A stretch of DNA of 64,000 nt from Effrenium voratum (taxonomy: Eukaryota > Sar > Dinophyceae > Suessiales > Symbiodiniaceae): contig CAUJNA010000535.1 of the NCBI GenBank assembly GCA_963377175.1, forward strand, positions 62,001-126,000. Direction: 5' to 3'. Both the position numbers and the translations under genes were made by a program. This document shows positions 44,301-56,000 of this stretch, in pieces (positions within the stretch are counted from its first letter, which is position 1; each line of letters starts with the position of its first letter). Below the pieces are notes generated by a model, which made no database searches, was not told the origin of the DNA, and saw nothing but the letters and a program-made list of their open reading frames with translations.

Positions 44301-46772
44301 CACTTTTTGGCATTAAATCAGATTTCAGATAGTAACCTTGTCGCCAAGAAGTTGTGGATCGGGGATCTCAGCAAGAAAACGCCCAGACCGTTGAACTCAG
44401 CCCTTAGGAAGCCTTGCTCACTTTCGGCATCTTGTTCTGTGAGCTAAGGCTGGTTGGCGCCTCGGCAGGACATTTGGGCCCAGTCGGTCGAAGTCGGGGT
44501 CGCGAGTCACAGGTCCCAGGTGCCACACCATGAAAAGGCGCAGATGTGTCAGTTGAAGGAGTGCATTCGCTGATAGCTACGCCAATGGGTTAGCATCAAC
44601 TTGACCTGTTGGCCCTGCGATCCCCTAGTGAGCCCATCACCATGGGTACACAGAGCGTCAAGAGAGAGAGGGAGGAGAGTGGGGTTGGGGGTTGTCTATT
44701 GGAGATGTTAACACGCGCAGAAAGTAAACAGAGAGGAAAAGGCTGATTTCATTATAGTGGTTAACAACATGTCGAAACGGGTGACATGTGCAACGTGTGC
44801 AACGAGACAGTTCTGAATGACCAGAATCCTATATCTTGGAGATGAGCGTTCTTGTTTCAGTTTTTTTTTTTGGACAGTTGTCAAGGATTCATCACTGGAG
44901 GTTTGTGACCTTTGGAAGGAGTCAACCCCAGAACTCTACGTTTGTTCATGGCCTTCCAGTTGCAGAAGTAGGTTTTCGAGTCTGTTACTCTCATTGGTTT
45001 TCAACAAAACCTCGGGATGTCCCCTCTGCTTGTTCTCTTTCTTTTGGCACGGTTCGGACTCCCGGTTTTCGGTGGTCGAAAGCACTGGATAGGTGGGCGG
45101 CATCTCCCTGGTGCTGATCTACGGCGCGGCCTTCGTGGCGGCCTTGGCCAACCCCCTCACCAAGCGCCGCATGGAGGCGATGCTCGCTCGACCCACTCGG
45201 AGGGGGAGAGGTCACGATGGGAAGGCCTTTGAACAGATGAAAGAACATGGAGGTGCTCGAGTCGGATTCGCGAAACCGGATGGATGTCACGATGCCAACT
45301 GACTGGATGCCCAACGCTTCTCTCCGAAAAAAGAAAGAAAAAGAAAAAACATAACACACACACACACACCAAAACAACACAACAACACACCAAACAACAG
45401 CACACCAAGACAACACACCAACACACACGCACCCGCAACACAACACGCAACACGCAACACGCAACACAACACACACCACACAACACACAACACACAACAC
45501 ACAACACGCACCACACAACACACAACACACACACACACACCACACAACACACAACACCCAACACGCAACACGCAACACGCAACACGCAACACACAACACA
45601 CAACACACACGCACACACCACACAACACACAACACCCAACACGCAACACGCAACACGCAACACACACACACTTATAACACACACACACACAACACCCACA
45701 CACACACACCACACACACAACACACACACACAACACACACACACAACACACACACACACACACAAAACACACACACAACACACACAACACACACGCATAC
45801 AACACACAACACACAAAACACACACAACACATAGACAGCACACAACACACACACACACACACAACACACACACACATGACACACAACACACACAACCAAC
45901 ACACACACAACCAACACACACACACACACCACACACACACAACACACAACACACAACACACACACACATAACACACACAACACACACACACAACACACAC
46001 ACACACACGCACCCACACACCCACACACCCACACACACACACAGCGTGATCCTTAGGATCTTGACCCTACCCTGGGCCTTAACTCGACGGCCGCGGCTTT
46101 CAGGGGTGGCAGGGAAATCGAAGCGCACAGTTGCGGCAGATCTTACAACACGATGCTCAATTTCCTTTCGAATGTGTTGTGACACATCTTAGAAGTTGAA
46201 CTTGCTGCGACACAGATGCCCCGTGGGGCCCTATTGGCTAGGCCCTTGCCTGGTCAGGTTGTCCAATCAAGGAGCACTGATCGATCGGACCCCTTTCAGT
46301 GAAATGTCCCACACCTTTTGAAAGCTCTTGAACAGAAACAACGCTCACCCTGAATCTGGCTAAAACCAATACGAATTGCTTTGGGTTGGCTGGCAGTTTA
46401 TTCGAGCTGTTTTGGCCTCTTTTTCTTGTCGCAGTGCTCCCGATTCCCTACATTTCCACTTTTAAATGAGAAAACCATGAAACCTTTATGCAGGGTTCAG
46501 GGCGGAAAACGCCTCAGCGTTTTTGGCCACCCACTGCTCCGGTTCCGAACTTGTGAGGTATGCAGCCGGTCAGAAATAGCATTCACTTGTTGAAGGGGAC
46601 TTGATTGAGCGGGAGCTCAAGATCAGCCCCACCACCCCTCATTTGCTTCTAGGCTGGTGGAAAGGGGCATCAAAGCGGAAGCGCAGAAACGGCTGGGGGT
46701 AACGTAGGTTCTTGACCCGGAACTGATCTCGTGCTGTGACAGGTGAAGTCCGAGGTGGATTCCATGAAGTGA
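41319..46772 (+). CDS. Gene A copy 4, with a probable -1 frameshift in exon 4
   Basis: Exons 41319-41328, 41627-41676, 42624-42659, 43908-44011, 45093-45176 and 46743-46772 match A1-A3: signal GSTGLVLLSLVALFAAP, plastid motif AFLAPRSGPTVE, thylakoid signal ending PAHA, membrane exon, C-terminus VKSEVDSMK. The G-run at the end of exon 4 has five G (44008-44012) where A2 has six, so with the conserved GC donor exon 4 is 104 rather than 105 bases. Exon 5 would then be read out of frame with an early stop. The separate exons remain intact and mostly synonymous, so this is a very young pseudogene, a homopolymer sequencing error, or a shifted splice site. Confidence 0.65.
42300..42520. mobile_element. 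~220-bp element with terminal inverted repeats (second family)
   Basis: The left end gtgtttccctttggctt is nearly complementary to the right end aagtaaaccaaagggacac. It lies in intron 2 of A4. Similar 'ggttt(c/t)cctttgg' words occur elsewhere in the window. Confidence 0.4.
43749..43860 (+). mobile_element. Introner/MITE-like element E6
   Basis: It begins catatggctgtggatccaaa and ends attttgagccagacccatat, with a body like E5. It lies in intron 3 of A4, 48 bp before exon 4. Confidence 0.6.
45350..46042. repeat. ~690-bp (CA)/(CAACA)-type satellite
   Basis: Near-continuous ACACAC interrupted by AACACAC and CGCAACACG words, in intron 5 of A4. Shorter sub-blocks (cacaacacacaacac..., acacgcaacacgcaac...) are repeated as larger units. 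The long Thr/His frame and the antisense Cys/Val frame across it are artefacts. Confidence 0.97.
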
Positions 46773-46870
46773 GTCTCTGTCCCTGGGGCTTTGCGGGAAT
46801 GCAAGCCGCAAAGCTTCATTCATCTCACCGTTTCAAGTTGAGAAGGAGCTCTGAGCTTAGGAATAACGGA

Positions 46871-46928
46871 GTCCAGTTGGAGACTGCGGTCGGAAATTGG
46901 ACTCAGCGGGCGAGGATTTTTCGTGGGC
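46871..46928 (+). promoter_or_regulatory. Conserved stem-loop and T-run downstream of A4 stop
   Basis: GTCCAGTT at 46871 pairs with AATTGGAC ending 46902 (one G-T pair). A GGGCG word and TTTTTC-gtggg follow, as downstream of A1-A3. Confidence 0.45.
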
Positions 46929-46989
46929 GGCGCACGAGATGCGAGCAAAAGTTAAGAGATGCTTATGGTCACAGGCTTGGGGTGGGGAA

Positions 46990-47915
46990 AGCAATTATAT
47001 TTTCATGTTATTTTCATTTGTGTTTTCATTTTATGTTCATTTGGGTTATCATTATATGTTCATTTGTGTTTTCATTGTATTCTCATTTTGCTGGTTGTCC
47101 TGCATTTCGGGACCCTGTAAAGCAAAACAAAACAAACATTTTATTTTCATTTCGCTGGTTTCCTGCATTTCGGGACCCTGGAAAGCAAAAATGAAAAAAA
47201 CTCGGACATTTTCATGATATTTTCATTTGTGTTTTCATTTTATTGTCATTTTGCTGGTTTTCCTGCATTTCGGGACCCTGGAAAGCAAAAATGAAAAACT
47301 CGAGGACATTTTCATTATATGTTCATGTGTGTTTTCATTTTATTTTCATTTTGCTGGTTTTCCTGCATTTCGGGACCCTGGAAAGCAAAAATGAAAAAAA
47401 CACATTTTATTTTCATTTTGCTGGTTTTCCTGCATTTCGGGACCCTGGAAAGCAAACATGAAAAAAGACTCGAGGACATTCTCATTATATGTTCATGTGT
47501 GTTTTCATTTTATTGTCATTTTGCTGGTTTTCCTGCATTTCGGGACCCTGGAAAGCAAAAATGAAAGAAACTCGAGGACATGTTCATTTTATTGTCATTT
47601 TGCTGGTTTTCCTGCGTTTCGGGACCCTGGAAAGCAAACATGAAAAACAACTCGAGGACATTTTCATTTTATTTTCATTTGTGTTTTCATTTTATTTTCA
47701 TTTTGCTGGTTTTCCTGCATTTCGGGACCCTGGAAAGCAAAAATGAAAGAATCTCGAGGACATTTTCATTTTATTTTCATTTTGCTGGTTCTGGAACTCA
47801 TTCTGGAAAGCATAACATTTCCTCGACACATGAGACATACGAAAACCCAAATGAAAATAAAACGAAAACACAAATGAAAATAGAATGAAAACACAATTGA
47901 CAATAAAATGACAAA
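46990..47915. repeat. AT-rich tandem array with an inverted right end
   Basis: The core ctggttttcctgcatttcgg occurs about nine times (from about 47090 to 47783, spacing 64-104 bp), separated by ttttcattttattttcat-type DNA. From about 47835 to 47915 the AT-rich part appears reversed (aaatgaaaataaaacgaaa), so the array ends in an inverted repeat. Many parallel open frames result from the repeat; no gene. Confidence 0.92.
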
Positions 47916-48577
47916 ATAATTATGTTGGCGTTTAAAGGCTCTCCCCAGCTGGGAGTCTCTTAAAGCAAAAGGAGCAGAGTGACTGCAGAGGCTGTGCGAA
48001 GCCCGCAGGGCCACAGGCTTTTTTGCCCTTCTGGTGTGTTTTGTGTTTGGCACAAGCTTTTCTTTTGGTTGGTCAAGCGAAGCATTGGTTTCTTCGGCGT
48101 GTGAAGGACGGCCAAGTCCTTAGGACGGACACTGGAAAGCCATTGTGAGGGGTCCTATCACCATGGCCCATGATCCCTATGAGCATTGTTACTTGAGAAT
48201 CGCAATGGCTCTTTGCCAGCAGCAAAGAGACGCCTCAAACAGATTCTGCGTGGATTTCCCTGATTTCAGGCCGACCACGGTTTGGTTCTTATGACTTCTA
48301 GCGCTGGGTGGTTTTGATTTGATAATTTGTGCTCACTCTGCATCTGGATGGTGCTGAAGGGACAAAGCTAAGCAGCCACGCCCACCATTTAAAAAAAAAG
48401 AGCGGCGGTCCCTGTTTTAATATAAGAAGCAGGCTTGGCCCTTGTACTCCTGGAAGGGCCCCTTTTAAGGCAGTTGGTTGCTTTTGGTCCCAAGTGCTAG
48501 TCCTATGGCCGAATAGCGCCTGGCTTGACACCCGGGGTCTCGTGGGCCATGGTTTTGAAACCGGACCTTCCGGCCAG
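47916..48577. other. Spacer before the first recognised gene C exon
   Basis: No complete gene. A stretch near 48328-48375 reads FVLTLHLDGAEGTKL, like the first PDZ strand in gene B, but stops lie directly before it and no AG acceptor is available, so it is not called. Confidence 0.35.
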
Positions 48578-48801
48578 GTTCTGGCGGGGGGCTGGGGCGA
48601 GCGCAGGGGCCTCAGCTAAACATGGGGGGTCTGGGGGCTAAGGCCCGTTTTGGCGTCTGGCTCGGGTTTCAGGTTGGGTGAAGATGGTGTTTTCAGGTTT
48701 CTCTTTGGATTGCGGGTTGGTTTTTGATTGGTTTCCGCCGGTTTGAGTCTGGTTCGCTTCTAGTTTGCCAGCGGAGTCCACCAATGTGCCAAGGATACGG
48801 C

Positions 48802-48861
<60 letters not shown>

Positions 48862-50095
48862 CGAAAATAAAGGAAGCAGAGGGATCAACTTCTGCATGCC
48901 TGTGAAAACACATACCAACGGACCTTGTTGAACAGGATTATGTGGAAAGGGAGCCTTGTTGCGGGATTGGGCTTTGAGCAATTTGCTTTTAGTGGCCAAG
49001 TGAATGGGCCTGAAGTAGGAAGGGGGACGCGAATCCCATTTTGATATCACAACAACCATGCAGAATGCTCCAACACACACCGTTCGTGGAGGTCTTCGTT
49101 GGTTTGGGGACCCTTTTGTGGAGTTCTGTGTGGGGTTTTGGGGCTTTTGGACCCATGATTTCGAATGTCCTTGGAAGCGGGAGAAGGAAGGGAATCAACA
49201 AATGTAGAGAAAAAGACAGAGCAATACATATATATATATATACACACATAAGTATATATATATATATATGAATATACACACAAGTATATATATATATATG
49301 TCACACTGCCAATTTTGCTGTTTGGTAGGGGGGGTTGTCTTGCAACCAAGTGCAGCATGTGTGCCTGCGTTCATACATTTCTTTTTCACACACCAGTTGG
49401 AGCACGAAGCTCGGCACCTTTATTCAACAAGTGAGTAAGAGTGCAGGATGTGCATTTGGCAAGGAATTTTGGAGCCAAAGCTCTTCTAACAGACTTGCCG
49501 CCAGAAACTCGGGGGCTTACTAGTTCTCCAACGGGAACAGCAGATCTTGACCAGGTGCAAAGTACTGAGACTAAAATTCTCCCTTTAAGGGGCTTTGGGT
49601 CAAACCTTTTTCCCCGGTAGGTTGAACGCGGGAAGTGAGTCGAATGCAAGGTAGGCCGGAAGACTTGATAGATTGAACATGTTTTTGAACATACTATGTA
49701 GGTTAAGTTTGGATGAGTAGGTGATGCCAAGTAGGTTCAGCATCCAAGTAGTCTATGGTCCATCCAAGCAATCCAGCAGTTAATTGTTTTGGCGCCCGCA
49801 TCTAGCTTTCCTCTTTCTTTTTTGGGAGAAAACCTGAACCGCAGGCTCCGGGATTTTGGCGCGATCGGAGATCCGAAGCATCAACGGCCAGCCGGTGGTC
49901 CCTGCCGAATTTCAGGCAGGATTGGGCTGGTTTCGGGGGTAGCAAGACGGTAAGGTGGCTTCAAGGTTGCCCTGGGTTTGGCTTTAGGTGAAGCTACGGC
50001 ACGTTGGACAGTGGCCGCTTCACTGCACCCATAGGTTTCTCAGCCAAAACGAGGCGCAGTTGGAGCAACGGCCGCTGAAGCTCTCCATTGCCATG
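48578..50095 (+). CDS. Gene C, first PDZ domain (second half)
   Basis: Exon 48578-48614 ([14 protein letters not shown] donor, phase 1) joins 49845-49915 ([19 protein letters not shown] then PAEFQ; GC donor), then 50054-50095 ([16 protein letters not shown] donor). The split Ser, GGWxE turn, IRSINGQPV strand and QRPLKLSI strand align with PDZ1 of gene B (GGWAE, ISQINGVQV, QRPLRIRF). The exon for the first strand was not found. Confidence 0.68.
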
Positions 50096-53000
50096 GCTCG
50101 AGGCTGGGGAGGGGGGTTCTCAGCTCCGCTGGGGGCGCCCTAGTCAGGTTCCACCAAGCGCTTGGGGAGGATTTCGCCCATGGCCATGAGGCCCTGGGAG
50201 GATGAATTCTGAGAAGGGGCCTACTTGTTGACCCTCTCAAATATGATGCCTAGGGGCCCTTTCAAAGGACCTTTTTCCTGGGAAGGGATGTTCGTGGAAG
50301 GGTAGGCTTTGGGTGAGTCAGGAGCCAACTTTGGAACAGGCAGGGTTTCCCAACGGAACTCCTCTTGTGCGCCTCTTTCAGTATTTACGCTTTCTACAAT
50401 TCCAGAATGGATTCACAGCGTGCATCCCGAAAACCCCGCCCAAACAACACACACACAGCCCGAAGCACCTGCACCACCCAAAATCTGCGCGATTCGCGAC
50501 CTCCAACAAATTGACAGCCATGCCCCAGAAATGTTCCCTGTCAGGCAGTCTGCACACCGAGCAGACGCCTAGCGAGAAGGTGCCAAGGGTTCGGCTTTGG
50601 GTTGAGTTTCCCATCGCCTCTATGTGGTATTTCTCTCAATCGGTTTCCCTTGAAAACCGATCGACTGTTCTTTTTCTTCTAAGGCATCTGCTTCTCAAAA
50701 TAGGGGAACAGTTTTCCTTTGGTTTCCCTGTAAACGCACCAAAAAAGGGGTTCCACAATTTTGAGAAACCTCCATATGTCCCCTTGTGGTGTCAAACATC
50801 ACTTTTTGCTTATACAGCAAGTTTTTTTCCTTCCGCCTTACCTCGCACTCCTGAGGCGAGCGGTGCCATTGCAGAATCCCAGAAGCAGCCAAATGCATGC
50901 TGGTATACGACTATATTTGCAGGGATACCAGGGCTACCCACGTGGTTTATCTAGAGACACAGCGGGCCAAAGAGGTACACAATGGCACATGGTGGGTACA
51001 TAACGGGTACAAAAGGGGCACACACACAACGGTTGCATTCTAGATTACATAGTTGCTACATAGGATCCGTAAAAAAGTCAGGTACATCATGGTACATGAG
51101 CTATATTAGGGGTGTTGTTTCTTGAGGGTACCCTTCTTGGCGCGGTTTTTCAACAAAAGGAAAACCAAAGCCAGTTTTTGGGGTACCAAATCCTATTTTC
51201 TTGCTGTTGCTTAGCAACTCAGTAGGGAATGACCCAGCTGGGACTAAACGCAGGATTCCGATGGGTTTTCTCGGGGTCATTCCCTTTCTCATTCCCTGCC
51301 TATCGAACCGATCGCAAGTTTGGAGACACACCCATGTGTAGCGTCAAGATAAAGCCACCATGAATTTGGCCGCAGGTTTTAGTCCTTGGTTCCATTTTCC
51401 TGTGGCCCCGGATGAAGAACCTCCTGTTTATGAATAAGGGGGTGTCCCTGGTTTGAGTGGAGATTTATCACTTTCAGAGGGGAACACCCCCATATTCATA
51501 TAAGCAGGGGTTTCTTCATCCGGGCCCAAACTTGTTTCCAGGGGCAACCCATTTTGGGGATATCCCCTCCCCCGATTTTTGGACCCAGGGCCCGAAGCCT
51601 CCCCCCCCCCCAAGCTGAGCTCGAAGCCGAGGTGGGCCTGGCGGACCTGGCGGCGGTCCGGGCGGAGCTGGCGGCCAAGGAGAAGGAGCTGGCGCTGGCG
51701 CGCAGGGACCTGGAGCCTCGGCGGTCGGCGGGGGGAAGGGCGCGGCGGAGTTTGGGGCGTGTCTTTGGGGGAGGTTTTGCTTTTTGAGGTTTTTGCTGTT
51801 GCTTTTTGGGGAGAAGTTCCTTCTGATTGGTATACAAAGGGAAACCCAAAAAGGACTATCTACCATCTTTTTGGGGGGTCTCCCAAAGAAATGGACGCTA
51901 TGTCCGAATATGTCCTGTGGGTCGGTCTGTTTGGGTGCTTCTGCTGTTGGTTGTTCTTTAAACTCATCCCAAAGGGGTGCGAAGTCCAGTTTGAGGCTCG
52001 CTCAGATGGGAATTTCTCAAATGGGAATTTCTTTTAGTAGACTAGACCACGGTTGGCCCGAAAGCAGAACATCGCAAGCGAGGTCGGCCCAACGCTGCAG
52101 GATGCGTTCTTTTTCCCTACACTTTGTGAAGCAAGCGCGAGACAGCACCAGGCAAGGTGCTCTGCGCAAACTGGTCGGTGCAAGTTGGTCTGCGCAAGTT
52201 GCTCTACGCAAGTTGCACTGTGCAAGTTGCTCTGCGCAAGTTGCTCCGCGCAAGTTGCTCCGGCAAGTTGGTCCCTGCAAGTGGCTCCCTGCAAGTTGCT
52301 CTGTGCAAATTGCGCTCCCTGCAAGTTGCTCTGTGCAAGCTGCTCTGTGCAAGTTGCTCTGTGCAAGTTGCTCTGCGTAAGTTGCTCTGCGCAAGTTGCT
52401 CTAGGCAAGGCGCTCTGCGCAAACTGGTCGGTGCAAGTTGGTCTGCGCAAGTTGCTCTGTGCAACTTGCTCTGCGCAAGTTGCTCTGCGCAAGTTGCTGC
52501 AAGTTGCTGTAAAATGCAAGTTGCATCTTGCGACGCCCGCCCGCGGACCAGGGAGGAATCGAACCCGCGACCCGCCGGTTCCGGGAGCAGGCGCGCGAAC
52601 CACGAGCCCGCAGAGGGTTGCGCGAGCACCGCAGAAATCGCAAAAAACCATAGGTTTTTGCACCTCGACCACGCCGATCCCCGCAGAGGGTCGCGCGAGC
52701 ACCGCAGAAATCGCAAAAAACCATGGGTTTTTGCACCTCGACCACGCCGATCCCCGCAGAGGGTCGCGCGAGCATAGAAATCGCAAAAAAACCATGGGTT
52801 TTTGCACCTCGACCACGCCGATCCCCGCAGAGGGTCGCGCCTTTAGAAATCGCAAAAAACCATGGGTTTTTGCACCTCGACCACGCCGATCCCCGCAGAG
52901 GGTCGATTTTCGTGTAGTGTCGTCGGCACTACCCCGCCGCCCTAAGAAGAGATTTTAACTCCTCGCAAGTCAATTGCACTTGACTCCTTGCACTTGCAAC

Positions 53001-56000
53001 TTGCACTTGACTCCTTGCTTGTTTCAAGGAGTCATTGTCATTGCAAGGAGTCATTGTCAAGGAGTCATTGCAAGGAGTCATTGCAAGGAGTCATTGCAAG
53101 GAGTCATTGCAAGGAGTCATTGCAAGGAGTCATTGCAAGGAGTCATTGGAGTCATTGCAAGGAGTCATTGCAAGGAGTCATTGCAAGGAGTCATTGCAAG
53201 GAGTCATTGCAAGGAGTCATTGCAGTGCAAGGAGTCATTGTAGTAGGCGAAGTGCAAGAAGTGCAAGTTGCAAGTGCAAGGAGAGTGCAAGGCAAGTGCA
53301 AGGAGTTGCAAAGTGCAGTCAAGTGCAAGTTGCAAGTGCAAGGAGTCAAGTGCAAGTTGCAAGTGCAAGGAGTCAAGTGCAATGACTCCTTGCAACTCCT
53401 TGCAATGACTCCTTGCAATGACTCCTTGCAATGACTCCTTGCAATGACTCCTTGCAATGACTCCTTGCAATGACTCCTTGCAATGACTCCTTGCAATGAC
53501 TCCTTGCAATGACTCCTTGCAATGACTCCTTGCAATGACTCCTTGCAATGACTCCTTGCAATGACTCCTTGCAATGACTCCTTGCAATGACTCCTTGCAA
53601 TGACTCCTTGCAATGACTCCTTGCAATGACTCCTTGCAATGACTTTCATGATGATGATTCCTTGCAATGACACCTTGTAATGACTCTCATGAGAACAACT
53701 CAAGTGAACCCAGCGGAAGAACCCTTCGCCATGCTTTCGGGAAAAAACAGGGGAACCAAAAGGAGCCCAACCAGTTTTGGAGTCCCCACTTTTGAGAAAT
53801 ACCCACACGGTCTGTTTTTTGAGGGTGCCCTTGACCCCTGCGTTTTTTTCAATATATTTCGAACAGCCCATTGCTTTTTTCTTCTCGCGACTTCTGAAAG
53901 CCGAGGCCGCCGCAAACCAGGAGCTGAAGCAGCTGAAGAGCAGGCTGAGGGGTCCGGGGTTGCAGTTTGGGGGGTTAGAAAGACTTCTTGGGGCTGGGGA
54001 ACCCCTGAAAAAGCCTCGATTTTGATATTTTGTGGGACATTTTGAGGATGTCACTTTGGAAGCGTCAGCTAGGTTATAGACCTCATTTACCAGCAGAACC
54101 CATCTGTTTTGCCGAAAAAGCTGAGTTCGAGTATCTCCTCCCCCCTTACACATGGAATTGGGGGATGGGGATTTCGATCCTAACCTTCCATTCATATCAA
54201 ACCAGTTTCCCTTGCGGAATTCGTGCAGTGGAAATACTCCGAAAGATGGGAATTGGGAGGACCTCCACTGCCTCCTGAGGGAGTTTCGGAGGACGAGACC
54301 CACAAGACCACATGCGAGTAGCGCCCAAAGCCCCTATGGACAATATTGACAGGTGGGAGCTATTGCCTGGTGTCATGGGAATGATGGTAAGATCTAGGTA
54401 AGCCTTTATAGCCCAAAGGGGGTGTCTTTAAGGGGACCCCCCAAAATGGTGGCTGGTTGCGTTGCTCATTGTGGTTTAGGTGAAGACAGAGTGATGGGAG
54501 CATTCACGTGCCCAGGGCATTAGACAGCGGAGCTGGCCAGGACTGATGCACTGGGGCTGGTTGGGGTTTGTGGCTGTCTGGCGTATTCTGAAGCCTTTCC
54601 AACTGGAAGAAGAAGAGAAGGGGAGAAGTGAGAAGCCAGACAAAACAGAGGAAATCTGATGAGGGAGGATGGACAACGGAGAGAATGGGACAAGAGAGAG
54701 GACAAGAGCAAGAGGACGGAGGGGCGCAAGAAAAAGCAGTTCCAGTAGCTCAAGCATCACCGTGTTTTTATTTGTGTGTACGCGGCGTAGGATTTCCTCT
54801 TAGGGCAACAAATCTTTCAGAGTAAACGAAAGCCACAAAGAGAACTCACTTTGGGGCTGCTGCTTTTTGGATATTGCGATGGGTTGCGCGATGGTTCGCT
54901 GGCGCAGACGTATTTTCCCCAGTTTGGAGGATGGTGGACAAGCCCTTGGGCTGGATGAAGACTCGTGAGCAACTGGCAAGAAGATTGTTCGTCTACCGTT
55001 GGCTTTGTGAGAACATGGGGTGACAACCCCAATCCCTCGGGCAAGAAACTGGGGGACAATGAACAGTTTTCCCGCGTCCTCCGGGGAAGGAAGCAATCCT
55101 GTCCGGGGCTCACGTGTGTTTTCGCACTTGCGACGGATCAGGCTGGATCAATATCTAAAAGAAGCCCTGGTCATTTTATGGCAGCACGTTGCAATTTGTG
55201 TAAGGAACCCCATGCCCATGCTCTTTCCCTTGACTTTTGTGTCCTTTTTGAGTTCCCTTCATTTCCCCCTTTTTCCATGCAAACCAATATATTTTCTGCT
55301 TTCTGCAGCACGGTTGGTTGTGGAGGTGTTTGGGGCTTGGGACTAAGGCTGCGAACATGTCATGGGACTCAAGCACCGCACTAGGGTGTTCAAAGGCAAT
55401 CCTTGATCCTTACTTTGGGTTACGCAAGGAACCGGTCCCCTTTGTGGTGGCTTCCCTATAGGGATTATGGATTAGGATTGGTCAACCCTCCATTTTGAGC
55501 AGCCCAGTTTAGGGGCTCCAAGTCTGATCCGCAGGACGTCTCGCAGGCGGAAGTGGCGGAGCTGAGGCAAAAGTTGCAGCAGCGAGAGAAGGAGAACTCC
55601 GCGGGGTGGGTGGGTTGGGTCGATTATGCTGTCTGGCTTTTGAAGGGGAAACTCAAGATAACGCATATGTCGTAGGCCCCTTATGTGTTCATGGTGATGG
55701 TTTTGTGTGATTTTCCCTCCACGACCCCGAGCTTTCCGCGCCTCGCGGCCTTCAGGACCTCGATGCTCTCAGAGTCCAGGGGGATCCCGGCCGAGGGAGC
55801 GTCCAGCAGAATGCCTCAGGGGACGAGCTGGCGAGATGTATGCAGGACGCAGCTTCGCATCCCCAAAACGAGAAAGTTGCTGGTTCGCATTTTTTTAAAA
55901 TCAGGTGCCCTCGTCCGGGTGCTATCTGTTTGAAAGGGTCCAGGATTCCTTGCTTGCTGGGCCATAAGCGAAGCGGCTTCTGGGTGAGCAAGCCCAAGGA

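Noticed and set aside
45157..46192. Long Thr/His-rich (+) and Cys/Val-rich (-) open frames
   Set aside because: They are translations of the CA-type satellite; dinucleotide-like repeats keep frames open without coding.
48328..48375. PDZ first-strand-like FVLTLHLDGAEGTKL for gene C
   Set aside because: TGA and TAA lie directly upstream in frame and there is no AG acceptor in between.
50093..50104. ATGGCTCGAGGC as a fifth gene A first exon
   Set aside because: It is the end of the [10 protein letters not shown] exon of gene C; the upstream CGATCG block and a following gene A exon 2 are absent.
52540..52612. Functional tRNA gene
   Set aside because: No acceptor stem, an 11-base anticodon loop and a mismatched T-stem; kept only as tRNA-like.
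53191..54303. 370-codon minus-strand frame with a repeated Leu-Gln-Gly-Val-Ile motif
   Set aside because: The motif is the 13-bp array read in frame, and the frame crosses gene C exon DNA in antisense.
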